Shown here: positions 25,172-36,739 of the stretch, piece by piece
Layout of the letters: each line of letters begins with the position of its first letter
How positions within the stretch are numbered: the stretch's first letter is position 1
NCBI RefSeq assembly: GCF_041435215.1
Contig: NZ_CP108394.1
Location: 4,340,001-4,404,000 of the forward strand
Length of the DNA stretch: 64,000 nt
Source: Streptomyces sp. NBC_01314
GTDB lineage: Bacteria > Actinomycetota > Actinomycetes > Streptomycetales > Streptomycetaceae
Direction of reading: 5' to 3'
The notes under the pieces: model-generated
What the model was told of the DNA's origin: nothing
Databases searched by the model: none
The model's input: only the letters and a program-made list of their open reading frames with translations
Program-made: the position numbers and the translations under genes

Positions 25172-25768
25172 TCAGGCGCCCGCCCCACCCAGCGGCAGCG
25201 TCGCCGTGTCCCCCACCGGCGCCCCCGCCTGCGGCGGGACGACGGATCCGCGGAACGTGAACTCGCGCAGCTTGCGCCAGACCCCGTCGGGACCCTGCTC
25301 ATAGAGCGCGAAGCCGGTGCAGGGCCACTGGGCCCCGTACCCGGCGAGCTCCTCGAACGCCCGGTCCATCGCCTCCTCGGCGATGCCGTGCGCCACGGTG
25401 ACATGCGGGTGGTACGGGAAGTTCAGCTCGCGCGCCACCGGCCCCGAGGCGTCCCGGACCTGCTTCTGCAGCCAGGTGCAGGCCTCGGCCCCCTCGACGA
25501 CCTGCACGAACACGACGGGCGACAGCGGGCGGAAGGTTCCCGTGCCGGACAGCCGCATCGGGAAGGGCCGGCCGGCCGCCGCGACCTCGGCGAGGTGCGT
25601 CTCGATCGCCGGCAACTCGGCGCCCTCGACCACGGTCGGCGGCAGCAGCGTGACATGGGTGGGGATGCCGTGAGCCGCGGCGTCGCCGAAGCCCGCGCGC
25701 AGCTCCTGGAGCCGGCTGCCGTGGGGCTCCGGGACCGAGATCGACACACCGATCGTTACGGTCCCCAC
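25172..25768 (-). CDS. 2'-5' RNA ligase / cyclic phosphodiesterase superfamily protein (2H)
   Basis: 198 residues. Two HxT motifs define the 2H phosphoesterase fold: HVTLLPP (about residue 40) and HVTVAHG (about residue 120), with matching strands around them. These enzymes open 2',3'-cyclic phosphates or join RNA ends; the actual substrate cannot be told. The GTG at 25768 follows GGAGACGAC. The in-frame extension up to 25987 is Pro/Ala-rich and not family-like, so it is rejected. It lies downstream of trpS on the same strand, 184 nt away. Confidence 0.88.
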   Translation of the reverse strand: MGTVTIGVSISVPEPHGSRLQELRAGFGDAAAHGIPTHVTLLPPTVVEGAELPAIETHLAEVAAAGRPFPMRLSGTGTFRPLSPVVFVQVVEGAEACTWLQKQVRDASGPVARELNFPYHPHVTVAHGIAEEAMDRAFEELAGYGAQWPCTGFALYEQGPDGVWRKLREFTFRGSVVPPQAGAPVGDTATLPLGGAGA

Positions 25769-25952
25769 GTCGTCTCCTGTCGTCGTGTCATGCGAGTTGT
25801 CGTATGTCCTTTTGGCGGCGCGGTCCGTCGCACCAGCTATCGACTGTACGGCCACGGCGGTGTTCCGGGCAGGCGCAGCGGGAGTGATGTGCGGCGCTGT
25901 CGGTGGTGCGACGGGTGGTGCGATCGGCGCTCGGGGGCAGAGGTGGTGCGGC

Positions 25953-27680
<1,728 letters not shown>

Positions 27681-27688
<8 letters not shown>

Positions 27689-28589
27689 GCCGGACCGGCT
27701 TGACGGGAACGAGGGGCCGGAGCGAGACCGGAGCGGCGGGATCACGGAGGGTGAGGGTCGTGACGGCCGGTTGCCCGAGGAGTTGCGGGCGCTCGGGCGG
27801 GCGCTTGACCGGCCGGGGGCCGACGGGGACGAGACCATGGTCGAGCGGGTCCTGCAGCAGATACTCGCCGTGGGGGTACCACCCACGCCCTCCAGGCAGT
27901 GGGGGAGGGTGCCGACCCCGGTGGCCGAGCCGCCGGGTGCCGGTGAGCGGCTGCGGGCGGTGCGCCGGTGGGCCGGGCTCCGCTGGCGCGCGCTGACGAC
28001 CGCGCTGTGCGGGCTGCTCACGGTGCTCGTCCTTACCCCTCCGGTGCGGGCGGCCGTGGCCGACTGGTTCAGCTTCGGCGGGGTCGAGGTGCGGTACGAC
28101 CCGTCGGCGGCACCTTCGCCCGGGGCCGGGGTGCCGGGCTGCCCGGACCCGGTTCCGCTCGCCGAGGCCGGGCGGCGGGCGGGGTTCGCTCCGCTCGTGC
28201 CGCGTGCGCTGGGCGCCCCGGACGCGGTGTCCGTGACGCGTGCGCCGAAGGACCGCTTCGTGATCACCCTCTGCTGGGACGAGCGGGGACACACCGTCCG
28301 CCTCGACGAGTACGCCGCTCGGCTGGCACCCGAGTACGGCAAGACCGTGGCGGGTGCGCAGGCCGTCGAGTGGGTCGATCTGGGCGGGGGCGCATACGAC
28401 GCGTTGTGGTTCCCGGAGCCGCACCTCCTGCGCTTCTGGATGACCTCCGAGGACGGCTCCCGCTTCACCCGCTCCGAGCGCACCGCGGGGCCCACCCTGC
28501 TGTGGGTCCACGACGACGAGTTCACGCTGCGGCTGGAGGGCGTGGCGTCGAAGGCGCGGGCGCGGGAGATCGCGGAGTCATTGGACTGA
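27681..28589 (+). CDS. membrane protein, probable anti-sigma partner of the ECF factor
   Basis: 302 residues. A hydrophilic N-terminal half holds LPEELRALGRALDRPGADGDETMVERVLQQIL, like short anti-sigma segments. One membrane helix (WRALTTALCGLLTVLVLTPPVRAAV, about residues 106-130) is followed by an extracytoplasmic domain of about 170 residues. This topology suits a sensor that holds a sigma factor. No zinc-binding HxxxCxxC is present, so it is not a ZAS protein. The GTG start overlaps the sigma gene, with GGAGAGGAGG upstream. The role is inferred from position and topology. Confidence 0.75.
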
Positions 28590-28605
28590 TCGGTCCCGTC
28601 GGGGT

Positions 28606-28633
28606 GGGAACCCCGGCGGTCCGAGCGGTGTAC
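28606..28633 (+). promoter_or_regulatory. second ECF-type promoter matching the sigma gene's own
   Basis: GGGAAC at 28606-28611 and GGTGTAC at 28627-28633 have spacing identical to 27033-27060, and GCGGTGTACCA is shared exactly. It lies 17 nt after the anti-sigma-like gene and drives the next exported protein. Confidence 0.65.
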
Positions 28634-28689
28634 CAGGAGTGACACCGCGAGTGCGGACGGGCCGCACCGGGATCGATCGGGGATGTCGG

Positions 28690-29442
28690 ATGATGCGTGA
28701 ACTGCGACAACTGGCGGCGACGGTGGGCGCGTTGATGACCGCTCTGGCCCTGCTCCTGCTGGGGGCTCCGCCATCGGCGGCGGGCGGGCCGACCAGCGTG
28801 CTGCTGGTCTCGCCGACCAGCCGGCGGACGGCTTCGCTGTACGCCACAGAGAAGCAGTACGACCGTCTGGTGAAGCTCCTGGCCCCCACGGGCTCCGCCC
28901 TCGACGCGAACGGGGAGGAGGCTCCGGAGTGGGCGAGGGGGGACACAGCGGGAGATCAGATCAGTGAGATGGTCACCGTGACGTGGATGATCCACGACGT
29001 GACGCCCTGGCGGGTGGACCAGCTGTATACGGCCTCGCCCGACACCAAGGACGTCTGGATCCATACGGACCTGGACATCGCGAAGGACACCGGTGCTTCG
29101 GACGACGGCGTCTGGAACAAGGCGGAGCAATCGGAGGAGCTGCGCGGGCTGCTTCAAGGACTCGGGGTGCTGGGCGAGGCTTCCGGCAGCCCGGAGCAGA
29201 GCGAGCCGTCCTCGGCCGACGCGCTCTCAGGGGCTGGGGTCGACGCCGATGAGACGGCTGCCGACGCACGGGCCGGGGCAGACGCACCCGATCTGACCGA
29301 CCGGGCCCGCTGGGCGATACCCGCCCTGGCCCTGGGCCTGCTCCTCGGCTCCGGGGGCGCCACGCTCCTGCTGCGCCGCGCGGCGGCCCGGCACGAGTCC
29401 GGACCGCCGCGGGAGCCTCGTCAGGAACTGCTGGACGCCTGA
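28690..29442 (+). CDS. exported, C-terminally anchored protein of the ECF regulon
   Basis: 250 residues. Signal peptide (LRQLAATVGALMTALALLLLGAPPSAAGG), an extracytoplasmic domain with TSVLLVSPTSRRTASLYATEKQYDRLVKLL, and a C-terminal helix (ARWAIPALALGLLLGSGGATLLL) followed by Arg-rich residues. Family not recognised. The ATG pair at 28690/28693 is taken as start. A GTG at 28639 lies 12 nt after the beginning of the -10 box and could be a leaderless start, adding 17 residues. A matching ECF promoter links it to the sigma factor, suggesting an envelope-stress function. Confidence 0.75.
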   Translation: MMRELRQLAATVGALMTALALLLLGAPPSAAGGPTSVLLVSPTSRRTASLYATEKQYDRLVKLLAPTGSALDANGEEAPEWARGDTAGDQISEMVTVTWMIHDVTPWRVDQLYTASPDTKDVWIHTDLDIAKDTGASDDGVWNKAEQSEELRGLLQGLGVLGEASGSPEQSEPSSADALSGAGVDADETAADARAGADAPDLTDRARWAIPALALGLLLGSGGATLLLRRAAARHESGPPREPRQELLDA

Positions 29443-29460
29443 CCGGCTGCGCCGAGGTGG

Positions 29461-30906
29461 TCAGCCGAGGTCGATCTCCGGGTACAGCGGGAAGCCGGCG
29501 ACGAGGTCGGTGGCCCGGCGGGAGATCTCGTCGGAGACCTTCGCGTCGAGGACGTGCTGGGCCTTGGAGGGCGCACCCGACTTGGTGGTGCCGGGCTCCG
29601 TGGTGGTGAGGACACGGTCGATGAGGCCGGCGACCTCGTCCATCTCGGCGGTGCCCAGACCACGCGTGGTCAGCGCGGGCGTACCGATGCGGATGCCGGA
29701 GGTGTACCAGGCACCGTTGGGGTCGGCCGGGATGGCGTTGCGGTTGGTGACGATGCCTGAGTCGAGCAGCGCGGCCTCGGCCTGGCGGCCGGTGAGGCCG
29801 TAGGAGGTGGTGTCGATCAGGTTGAGGTGGTTGTCGGTGCCGCCGGTGACCAGGGTGGCGCCCCGGCGCATCAGGCCCTCCGCCAGTGCCCGGGAGTTGT
29901 CGACGATGCGCTGGGCGTAGTCCTGGAAGGCGGGCCGGCGGGCCTCGGCGAGGGCGACGGCCTTGGCGGCCATGACATGCGGGAGGGGGCCGCCGAGGAC
30001 CATCGGGCAGCCGCGGTCGACCTGGTCCTTGAGGGAGTCGTCGCACAGGACCATGCCGCCGCGCGGGCCGCGCAGCGACTTGTGGGTGGTCGTGGTGACG
30101 ATCTGGGCGTGCGGCACCGGGTCGAAGTCGCCGGTGAGGACCTTGCCGGCGACGAGGCCCGCGAAGTGCGCCATGTCCACCATCAGAGTGGCGCCGACCT
30201 CGTCGGCGATCTCGCGCATGATCCGGAAGTTCACGAGACGGGGGTAGGCGGAGTAGCCGGCGACGATGATCAGCGGCTTGAAGTCACGGGCGGATGCGCG
30301 CAGGGCCTCGTAGTCGATGAGGCCGGTGGCGGCGTCGGTGCCGTAGGACCGCTGGTCGAACATCTTGCCGGAGATGTTCGGGCGGAAGCCGTGGGTGAGG
30401 TGGCCGCCGGCGTCCAGGGACATGCCGAGCATGCGCTGGTTGCCGAAGGCCTGGCGGAGCTCGGCCCAGTCGGCCTCGGAGAGGTCGTTGACCTGGCGGA
30501 CGCCGGTCTTCTCCAGGAAAGGGACCTCGACGCGGTCGGCGAGGACGGCCCAGAAGGCGACGAGGTTGGCGTCGATGCCGGAGTGCGGCTGGACGTAGGC
30601 GTGGCGGGCGCCGAACAGTTCCCTGGCGTGCTCGGCGGCGAGGGACTCGACGGTGTCGACGTTGCGGCAGCCGGCGTAGAAGCGCCGGCCGACGGTGCCC
30701 TCGGCGTACTTGTCGCTGAACCAGTTGCCCATGGCCAGGAGGGTGGCCGGGGAGGCGTAGTTCTCGGAGGCGATCAGTTTGAGCATCTCGCGCTGGTCGG
30801 TGACCTCCTGGCCGATGGCGTCGGCCACGCGCGGCTCGACGGCGCGGATCACATCGAGGGCGGCACGGAAGGCGGTGGACTCGTGGGAGAGGGGCTCGGC
30901 TGACAT
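29461..30906 (-). CDS. glyA: serine hydroxymethyltransferase
   Basis: 481 residues, PLP enzyme that converts serine and tetrahydrofolate to glycine and methylene-tetrahydrofolate. The PLP lysine is Lys276 in [40 protein letters not shown] and the C-terminal [14 protein letters not shown] are diagnostic. It is about 60 residues longer than the usual 420-residue enzyme because of insertions near residues 120-170, as I recall for one S. coelicolor paralogue. folD elsewhere in the window supplies the next step in one-carbon metabolism. It ends 18 nt from the convergent exported-protein gene. Confidence 0.95.
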   Translation of the reverse strand: MSAEPLSHESTAFRAALDVIRAVEPRVADAIGQEVTDQREMLKLIASENYASPATLLAMGNWFSDKYAEGTVGRRFYAGCRNVDTVESLAAEHARELFGARHAYVQPHSGIDANLVAFWAVLADRVEVPFLEKTGVRQVNDLSEADWAELRQAFGNQRMLGMSLDAGGHLTHGFRPNISGKMFDQRSYGTDAATGLIDYEALRASARDFKPLIIVAGYSAYPRLVNFRIMREIADEVGATLMVDMAHFAGLVAGKVLTGDFDPVPHAQIVTTTTHKSLRGPRGGMVLCDDSLKDQVDRGCPMVLGGPLPHVMAAKAVALAEARRPAFQDYAQRIVDNSRALAEGLMRRGATLVTGGTDNHLNLIDTTSYGLTGRQAEAALLDSGIVTNRNAIPADPNGAWYTSGIRIGTPALTTRGLGTAEMDEVAGLIDRVLTTTEPGTTKSGAPSKAQHVLDAKVSDEISRRATDLVAGFPLYPEIDLG

Positions 30907-31075
30907 GGGGACCTCCGGACGTTGCGTTCAGCGTTCACGGTACGGCCCAGGCGCACGGCACTCATCTTTCCCGAGCCGCTCCCCGATGGTCCGTCCCATC
31001 CCAGCGCGCCAGTCACGGCCCGCCGGTCACCCTATCGGGCGCCGTGGACGCCCGCGCCCGGGCGTCCACCATACG

Positions 31076-31166
31076 AACGACGAAACGACGAGGAGAGGAC
31101 GGAAGAAGGAGAAGGAGAAGAGCAGGAGGACGAGAGTGGAGGAGGACGAGAGGAGGAAGGGAGTGC
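31076..31166. repeat. polypurine (GA-rich) tract
   Basis: About 90 bp between the glutathionylspermidine-synthase-like gene and glyA are almost all A and G on the plus strand (GAAGGAGAAGGAGAAGAG and similar). It is very unlike the surrounding DNA. It lies just past a minus-strand stop, so the RNA there would be C/U-rich. Confidence 0.7.
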
Positions 31167-31171
31167 GGACG

Positions 31172-32356
31172 TCAGAGGATCACGTGCGGGAGGAAACGGG
31201 CGTACTCGTCCGTGACCAGGTCCGAGGACTCGCGGATGCCGAGGCCCGCCGACTCGTTCTCGACGACCCAGGCGCCGAGGACGACGTGGTGGTCGTCGAA
31301 GGCCGGGAGGGGGGCCAACTCCTGGTAGCAGCATGGTTCTTCGCGGAGGACGGGGTCGGTGCCCGGTTCGTGGAGGGTGACGCCGGCGCCCTCGCGGCCG
31401 AGGAGGGGCTTGGCGACGTAGCCGGTGGTGGTGGCCAGTTCACGGGGGCCGTCGAGATAGGCGGGGAGGAGGTTGGGGTGGCCGGGGTACAGCTCCCAGA
31501 GAACGGCGAGGAGGGCCTTGTTACTGAGGAGCATCTTCCAGGCGGGCTCGATCCACATCGTGGTCCCGGTGCCACCGCCGTTGTCGAGGGTGGCGAGGAC
31601 GTGGGGGGCGAAGCGGTCGGTGGTGAGCCACTCCCAGGGGTAGAGCTTGAAGATGCTGCGGATGAAGCGGAGCTTCTTGTCGACGAAGCGGCCGGAGAGG
31701 CGGTCCCAGCCGATGTCCTCCATGGAGATCCAGTCGGTCTCCAGGCCGGCCTGTTCGGCGGTCTCCTTCAGATAGGCGACCGTCATCAGGTCCTCACCGA
31801 GCTCGTCACCTGCGGAGTGCGCGAAGTAGAGGGGGCTGCCCGGCGGGAGGAGCGGGGACTGCTTCCTCCAGGCGTCGACGAGGCGTTCGTGGAGGGAGTT
31901 CCACTGGTCAGCACCCGGGAAGCGCTCCTCCATCCAGAACCACTGGGGGCCGGCCGCCTCGACGAGCGAGGTCGGGGTGTCGGCGTTGTACTCCAGCAGT
32001 TTGGCGGGGCCGGCCCCGTCGTAGCGGAGGTCGAAGCGGCCGTACACGGAGGGCAGTTCAGCCCGTCGGCGCCACGCCTCGGCGACGAGGCCGATGAGGC
32101 GCGGGTCGGTGATGCCGAGGTCGGCGAAGCGGTCCTGCTCGACGATGTGCGCGGCCGCCGCCAGACACATGCCGTGCAGTTCTTCGACGACCTCCTCCAG
32201 TGCCTCGACCTCGGGGAGCGAGAAGACGTAGTACGCGCTCTCGTCCCAGTACGGGCGCAGGGAACCGTCCGGGTGGCGCGTCAGCGGGTAGATGAGCCCC
32301 TGACCCTCGACGGTCTCCTGCCAGCCCGGCCGGGGTTCGATGGTGCGGCGTTCCAT
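31172..32356 (-). CDS. glutathionylspermidine synthase family (ATP-grasp) protein
   Basis: 394 residues. The layout matches the synthetase half of Gsp: FDLRYDGAGPAKLLEYNADTPTSLVEAAGPQWFW near residues 108-141, TLDNGGGTGTTMWIEPAWKMLLSNKALLAVLWELYPGHPNLLPAY, then YVAKPLLGREGAGV and a C-terminal YQELAPLPAF. Actinobacteria lack glutathione, so the true amide-forming substrate is unknown. It lies 21 nt downstream of a lipoprotein gene in what looks like a two-gene operon. Confidence 0.87.
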   Translation of the reverse strand: MERRTIEPRPGWQETVEGQGLIYPLTRHPDGSLRPYWDESAYYVFSLPEVEALEEVVEELHGMCLAAAAHIVEQDRFADLGITDPRLIGLVAEAWRRRAELPSVYGRFDLRYDGAGPAKLLEYNADTPTSLVEAAGPQWFWMEERFPGADQWNSLHERLVDAWRKQSPLLPPGSPLYFAHSAGDELGEDLMTVAYLKETAEQAGLETDWISMEDIGWDRLSGRFVDKKLRFIRSIFKLYPWEWLTTDRFAPHVLATLDNGGGTGTTMWIEPAWKMLLSNKALLAVLWELYPGHPNLLPAYLDGPRELATTTGYVAKPLLGREGAGVTLHEPGTDPVLREEPCCYQELAPLPAFDDHHVVLGAWVVENESAGLGIRESSDLVTDEYARFLPHVIL

Positions 32357-32377
32357 GGTTCTGCCTCGTCCGCCGGG

Positions 32378-32764
32378 TCAGCCGCCGCTGGAGCCGGAGC
32401 CGTCGCCGTCACCCGAGCAGCCGAAGCCGTCCCGGTCGACGGCCTCGCTGCGGCTGAAGGTGCCGTCGTCGGCCCAGCTGCCGCTGACGTCCGCGTCGTA
32501 GTACCAGGCGGCGTCGACCGAACCGGCCTGCTGACGGTTACCGCTGCTGTTGCTCTTGCTCTTCTTTCCGTACGACGAGGAGCCGGAGCTCGTATTGCAG
32601 TTCCGATCGGCGATGATCTTGTACCCGTTGGCGTAGTCATAGCTGTCGCGGTCCACGCAACGCCGGTCCGGATCGGATCCGCAGGAGGTCAGGGCTGCCG
32701 CGACGACGCCCATCCCACCGAGTACGACCGTGCTGGACCGCAGCCGCCTGCGCTGTTCTCCCAT
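32378..32764 (-). CDS. Ser/Gly-rich putative lipoprotein
   Basis: 128 residues. MGEQRRRLRSSTVVLGGMGVVAAALTSC has a lipobox (ALTSC) with the lipidated Cys at about residue 28. The mature part is rich in Ser, Gly and Asp with CVDRDSYDYANGYKIIAD and an ending of Gly-Asp-Gly-Ser runs. Family not named, but this type often accompanies Gsp-like synthases in actinobacteria. The ATG at 32764 follows GGGGGAGC; the in-frame extension to 33037 is rejected. Four 12-bp repeats lie just upstream. Confidence 0.75.
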   Translation of the reverse strand: MGEQRRRLRSSTVVLGGMGVVAAALTSCGSDPDRRCVDRDSYDYANGYKIIADRNCNTSSGSSSYGKKSKSNSSGNRQQAGSVDAAWYYDADVSGSWADDGTFSRSEAVDRDGFGCSGDGDGSGSSGG

Positions 32765-32808
32765 GTGTGCTCCCCCGTCGGGCCCACAGGCCCTGCTGTA
32801 TCGGGGCC

Positions 32809-32856
32809 GGTTCGCGATGCGGTTCGCGATGCGGTTCGCGATGCGGTACGCGATGA
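32809..32856. repeat. four 12-bp tandem repeats (GGTTCGCGATGC)
   Basis: Three perfect copies and a fourth with two changes lie 45 nt upstream of the lipoprotein start, within its probable leader or promoter. Confidence 0.85.
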
Positions 32857-33159
32857 CCGGCCGCCGCCTTATGTGCGCTTTATCGGCGCTCAGACTAGTG
32901 ATCGACTCTCCGAAGGAGCCAACCGGGTGCGGAGGCGTGGCTGCGGACGGCGGATCGCTTCCAGAATGCGGGGCGCCCGGGCACACAGGGCGGCGGTGGG
33001 TTCGGGGGCGGGGTAGGGGACGCGAACGGGTGATCACGCCGGATGGCGGAGTCGCTGAAGACCCTGGCGGGCGGCTTGCGGAGGGAGGGGCACAGCACCG
33101 AGCCGGAGAAGACCCTGAGCTCCCGTTCGCCTCAGGAAGCCATCGACACCCGTCATTCT

Positions 33160-33175
33160 TTTGACTAAAGTCAAA
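33160..33175. promoter_or_regulatory. 7-2-7 palindromic operator at the MarR-GNAT start
   Basis: TTTGACTAAAGTCAAA is a perfect inverted repeat around AA, and flanking ATTC/GAAT nearly extends it. It ends 5 nt before the ATG. This spacing suggests autorepression by the MarR domain and perhaps a leaderless transcript. Confidence 0.65.
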
Positions 33176-33180
33176 GAATT

Positions 33181-34116
33181 ATGGAGACCAGGCAGCAGTC
33201 CGACCCGGTAGCCGTGCGGGATGTACGGAGCCTGCGGCGATTCAACCGGTACTTCACTCGCCGTATCGGGGCGCTGGACGATCAGTACCTCGGGCAGGAC
33301 CGGCCGCTCGGGGAGGCGCGGCTGCTCTTCGAGATCGGGGAGGCCGGCGAAGGCGGGGAGGGGGCTTCGCTTCGTGAGTTGCGGGCCCGGCTCGGGCTGG
33401 ACGCCGGGTATCTGAGCCGGATGGTCAAGGCGTTGGAGGGGCAGGGGCTGGTCCGGGTGGGGGTGCATGGCGGGGACAGCCGGGTACGGGTGGCGGCGCT
33501 GACGTCGGCGGGGCGTTCCGAGGTCACGGAGCAGAACCGGCGGGCCGACGCGCTGGCCGAGGGGCTGCTGCGGGGGCTGAGTCCGGCGCAGCGGGGCGAG
33601 TTGACGGATGCGCTGGGGTCCGCGCGGCGGCTGCTGCGGCTCGCCGCGATCCGGGTCGAGGCCGTGGACGGCGGATCGGAGGACGCCCGCGCCTCCCTCG
33701 ACGCCTACGCCGCCGACATCGACGAGCGGTTTCCCGAGGGGTACGACCCGGCCACCCTCGTGCCACCCCATGAGGTCTCAGGGGCCTCGGGGGCCTTCCT
33801 GATCGCCTACGAGGAGGAACGGGCCGTGGGGTGCGGGGCGCTGCGCACGCTCGATCCCGGTGCCCGGGTCGGGGAGATCAAGCACGTGTGGGTGCACCCC
33901 GGGGCCCGACGGCTCGGGCTCGCCCGGCGTCTGCTCGGCGAGCTGGAGCGGGAGGCCGCCGAGCGCGGCTTCGGCGTCGTACGGCTCGATACGCATGCCT
34001 CGTTGACGGAGGCGCGGGCGATGTACCGGGCGTGCGGGTACACGGAGATCCCCCGGTACAACGACGACGTGTACGGGGCGCACTTCTTCGAGAAGAGGCT
34101 CGCGACACCACGATGA
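33181..34116 (+). CDS. MarR-type regulator fused to GNAT acetyltransferase
   Basis: 311 residues. Residues 1-150 are a MarR winged helix (RRFNRYFTRRIGALDD, LRELRARLGLDAGYLSRMVKALEGQGLVRVGVHGGDSRVRVAALT). Residues 165-311 are a GNAT fold with the acetyl-CoA loop VWVHPGARRLGLARRLLGELE and a C-terminal MYRACGYTEIPRYND. Similar fusions are widespread in actinobacteria. The acetyl acceptor is unknown. The ATG lies 5 nt after the palindrome and has no separate ribosome site. Confidence 0.92.
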   Translation: METRQQSDPVAVRDVRSLRRFNRYFTRRIGALDDQYLGQDRPLGEARLLFEIGEAGEGGEGASLRELRARLGLDAGYLSRMVKALEGQGLVRVGVHGGDSRVRVAALTSAGRSEVTEQNRRADALAEGLLRGLSPAQRGELTDALGSARRLLRLAAIRVEAVDGGSEDARASLDAYAADIDERFPEGYDPATLVPPHEVSGASGAFLIAYEEERAVGCGALRTLDPGARVGEIKHVWVHPGARRLGLARRLLGELEREAAERGFGVVRLDTHASLTEARAMYRACGYTEIPRYNDDVYGAHFFEKRLATPR

Positions 34117-34184
34117 CGGTGACGGTGACGGTGGAGGCGGCGGTAACGCGGTCTGCGCCCGCACCCGTCCCCGGGTTCGTCTTC

Positions 34185-34214
34185 GGCATCGGCATCGGCA
34201 TCGGCATCGGCATC
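34185..34214. repeat. five GGCATC hexanucleotide repeats
   Basis: Five perfect units lie in the short gap between the convergent MarR-GNAT gene and the membrane-protein gene, with GGTGAC-type repeats at about 34115-34132. Confidence 0.8.
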
Positions 34215-34257
34215 GGTCGAGGGTCGACGCCGGGTCGGCCTCGTACGGCGAGCGCGC

Positions 34258-35058
34258 TCAACCCCGTACGCAGGTCGCCCCTGTCGGGCACAGGGATGTG
34301 ACCACCATCGTGACCGGTTCGCGGAGATCGTCGACCGGGGTCGACTCGGGGGCGCTGAGGCGGACTCCGTAGATCTTGTCGTCGGCCGTGCGGAAGCGGT
34401 GGTCGATGACCTGACGGGGGCCCAGATCGCCTTCGCCGTCGAAGCGGTAGACGACCTCCGAGTAGCTGTCGTCCGGGGCGGAACGGTCGAGGACGCGATA
34501 GCCGGGGAGGCGGGCGAAGCCGTAGTTCTCGTTCTCGGCCAGGTCCATGGACTCGGCGGGGGTGCCCTCGCTGACCAGGAAGAGCTGGAGGATCCGGCTG
34601 CCGTCCGGCGAGTCGTACGTGACGACCGTGGGCTTGTCGCTCGGCGTCTTCGCGGTGCGTTTCCAGCCGGAGGGGACATCGACGGTGAAGCCGGCCGGAT
34701 CGTCGGAGCGCACATAGCCGGGGGCGCCGCTCGGGCCCGCGTCCGTGCCCGACTGCTTCGGTGTGGCCGGGCCGGTGTTCCCGTCGTCCTCCGGGCCCGC
34801 CGCCGAGACGGAGGGCGGGGGTGTCGACGGGGAGGAGCTGTTGGAGGTCGTACGGGTCGTGCCGTCGTCCCGGGACAGGGTCCACACCCCGAAACCGGCG
34901 GCGCCGCCCAGCAGGGCCGCGAGGACGATGACGGCGGTCGTGCGCGACCACGGGTTGCCGCGCCCAGGAGGCCCGGGAGTTCCGGGAGTTCCGGGAGTTC
35001 CGGGAGTTCCGGGAGGGTCGTCGACCCAGCGTCCTTGGTGCGGGTCCCAGCTCGTCAT
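34258..35058 (-). CDS. single-pass membrane protein with extracellular domain
   Basis: 266 residues. The cytoplasmic start (MTSWDPHQGRWVDDPPG) includes a GTP repeat (PGTPGTPGTPGTPG) encoded by five 9-bp units. One helix (TTAVIVLAALLGGAAGFGVWTL) follows, then a Ser/Pro linker and an extracytoplasmic domain (GFTVDVPSGWKRTAKT, AENENYGFARLPGYRVL, two Cys near the end). The layout recalls Streptomyces serine/threonine-kinase-associated sensor or lipoprotein-like domains; no named family. The ATG at 35058 follows GGGGGG. Probably transcribed alone. Confidence 0.8.
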   Translation of the reverse strand: MTSWDPHQGRWVDDPPGTPGTPGTPGTPGPPGRGNPWSRTTAVIVLAALLGGAAGFGVWTLSRDDGTTRTTSNSSSPSTPPPSVSAAGPEDDGNTGPATPKQSGTDAGPSGAPGYVRSDDPAGFTVDVPSGWKRTAKTPSDKPTVVTYDSPDGSRILQLFLVSEGTPAESMDLAENENYGFARLPGYRVLDRSAPDDSYSEVVYRFDGEGDLGPRQVIDHRFRTADDKIYGVRLSAPESTPVDDLREPVTMVVTSLCPTGATCVRG

Positions 35059-35129
35059 GTTGCCCCCCTTGCCGCCGTCGGCGTTCTCACGACGTGCGTG
35101 CACCGACGATAGCGGCGTACACGCCGAAC

Positions 35130-35163
35130 AGGCCCCGTCCTGGTCGAAACCGGGACAGGGCCT
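35130..35163 (-). terminator. terminator downstream of mdh
   Basis: AGGCCCCGTCCTGGT and ACCGGGACAGGGCCT pair over 14 of 15 positions, with a short CGA-type loop. It lies 115 nt after the mdh stop. Confidence 0.6.
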
Positions 35164-35277
35164 GCGAGAGCAAGCTATAAGGCGTCAGCAGGACGTCAGC
35201 TCCGAGACGTCGGCAGAACGTCACCTATGCATGCGTCAGCACGACATCGGTTCTGCGGACGTCGACGGCGGGACGGC

Positions 35278-36363
<1,086 letters not shown>

Positions 36364-36456
36364 CTATCGCGCATCCGGGATCCCGGACGGCCGGGGTTCG
36401 TGTGGCCCAGCCCACAAGTTGCTCCGCGCTGCCGCTCCACGGAGAGGGCGGCATGA

Positions 36457-36499
36457 AGAGGCGGCCGCCGGTCCGGGGGGAGGACCGACGGCCGCCTCT
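36457..36499 (-). terminator. terminator of the XRE-DUF2690 gene
   Basis: AGAGGCGGCCG and CGGCCGCCTCT pair perfectly, extended inward by CGGTCC/GGACCG. It lies about 240 nt past the stop of the minus-strand gene and before the mdh promoter. Confidence 0.6.
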
Positions 36500-36739
36500 G
36501 TGGGGGTGCCGGGCCGGGAGGGAGGGGGTGTCGATCTCCCGGGCGGACCGGTCTCCCGTGGGGGTACTGTCCGCATGCCCCGGAGTTCGGCGGGCATTCC
36601 ACTTATGCCGTGATTACTTTTACGAAATGGCGATCACGGTGCGTCATGTACGTGGCGGCCGGCGGGGGTGGGCGCGCAGTGCACCGAACCCCCGTGGGGG
36701 CGCGCGCGCCGGGGCGCCCCCACCGCCCTTCCGACTCCC

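Larger units (their letters stand above)
32765..33180. other. divergent intergenic region
   Basis: 416 bp between the lipoprotein gene and the MarR-GNAT gene. It holds four 12-bp tandem repeats at 32809-32856 and the palindromic operator at 33160-33175. I see no credible gene between them. Confidence 0.6.
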
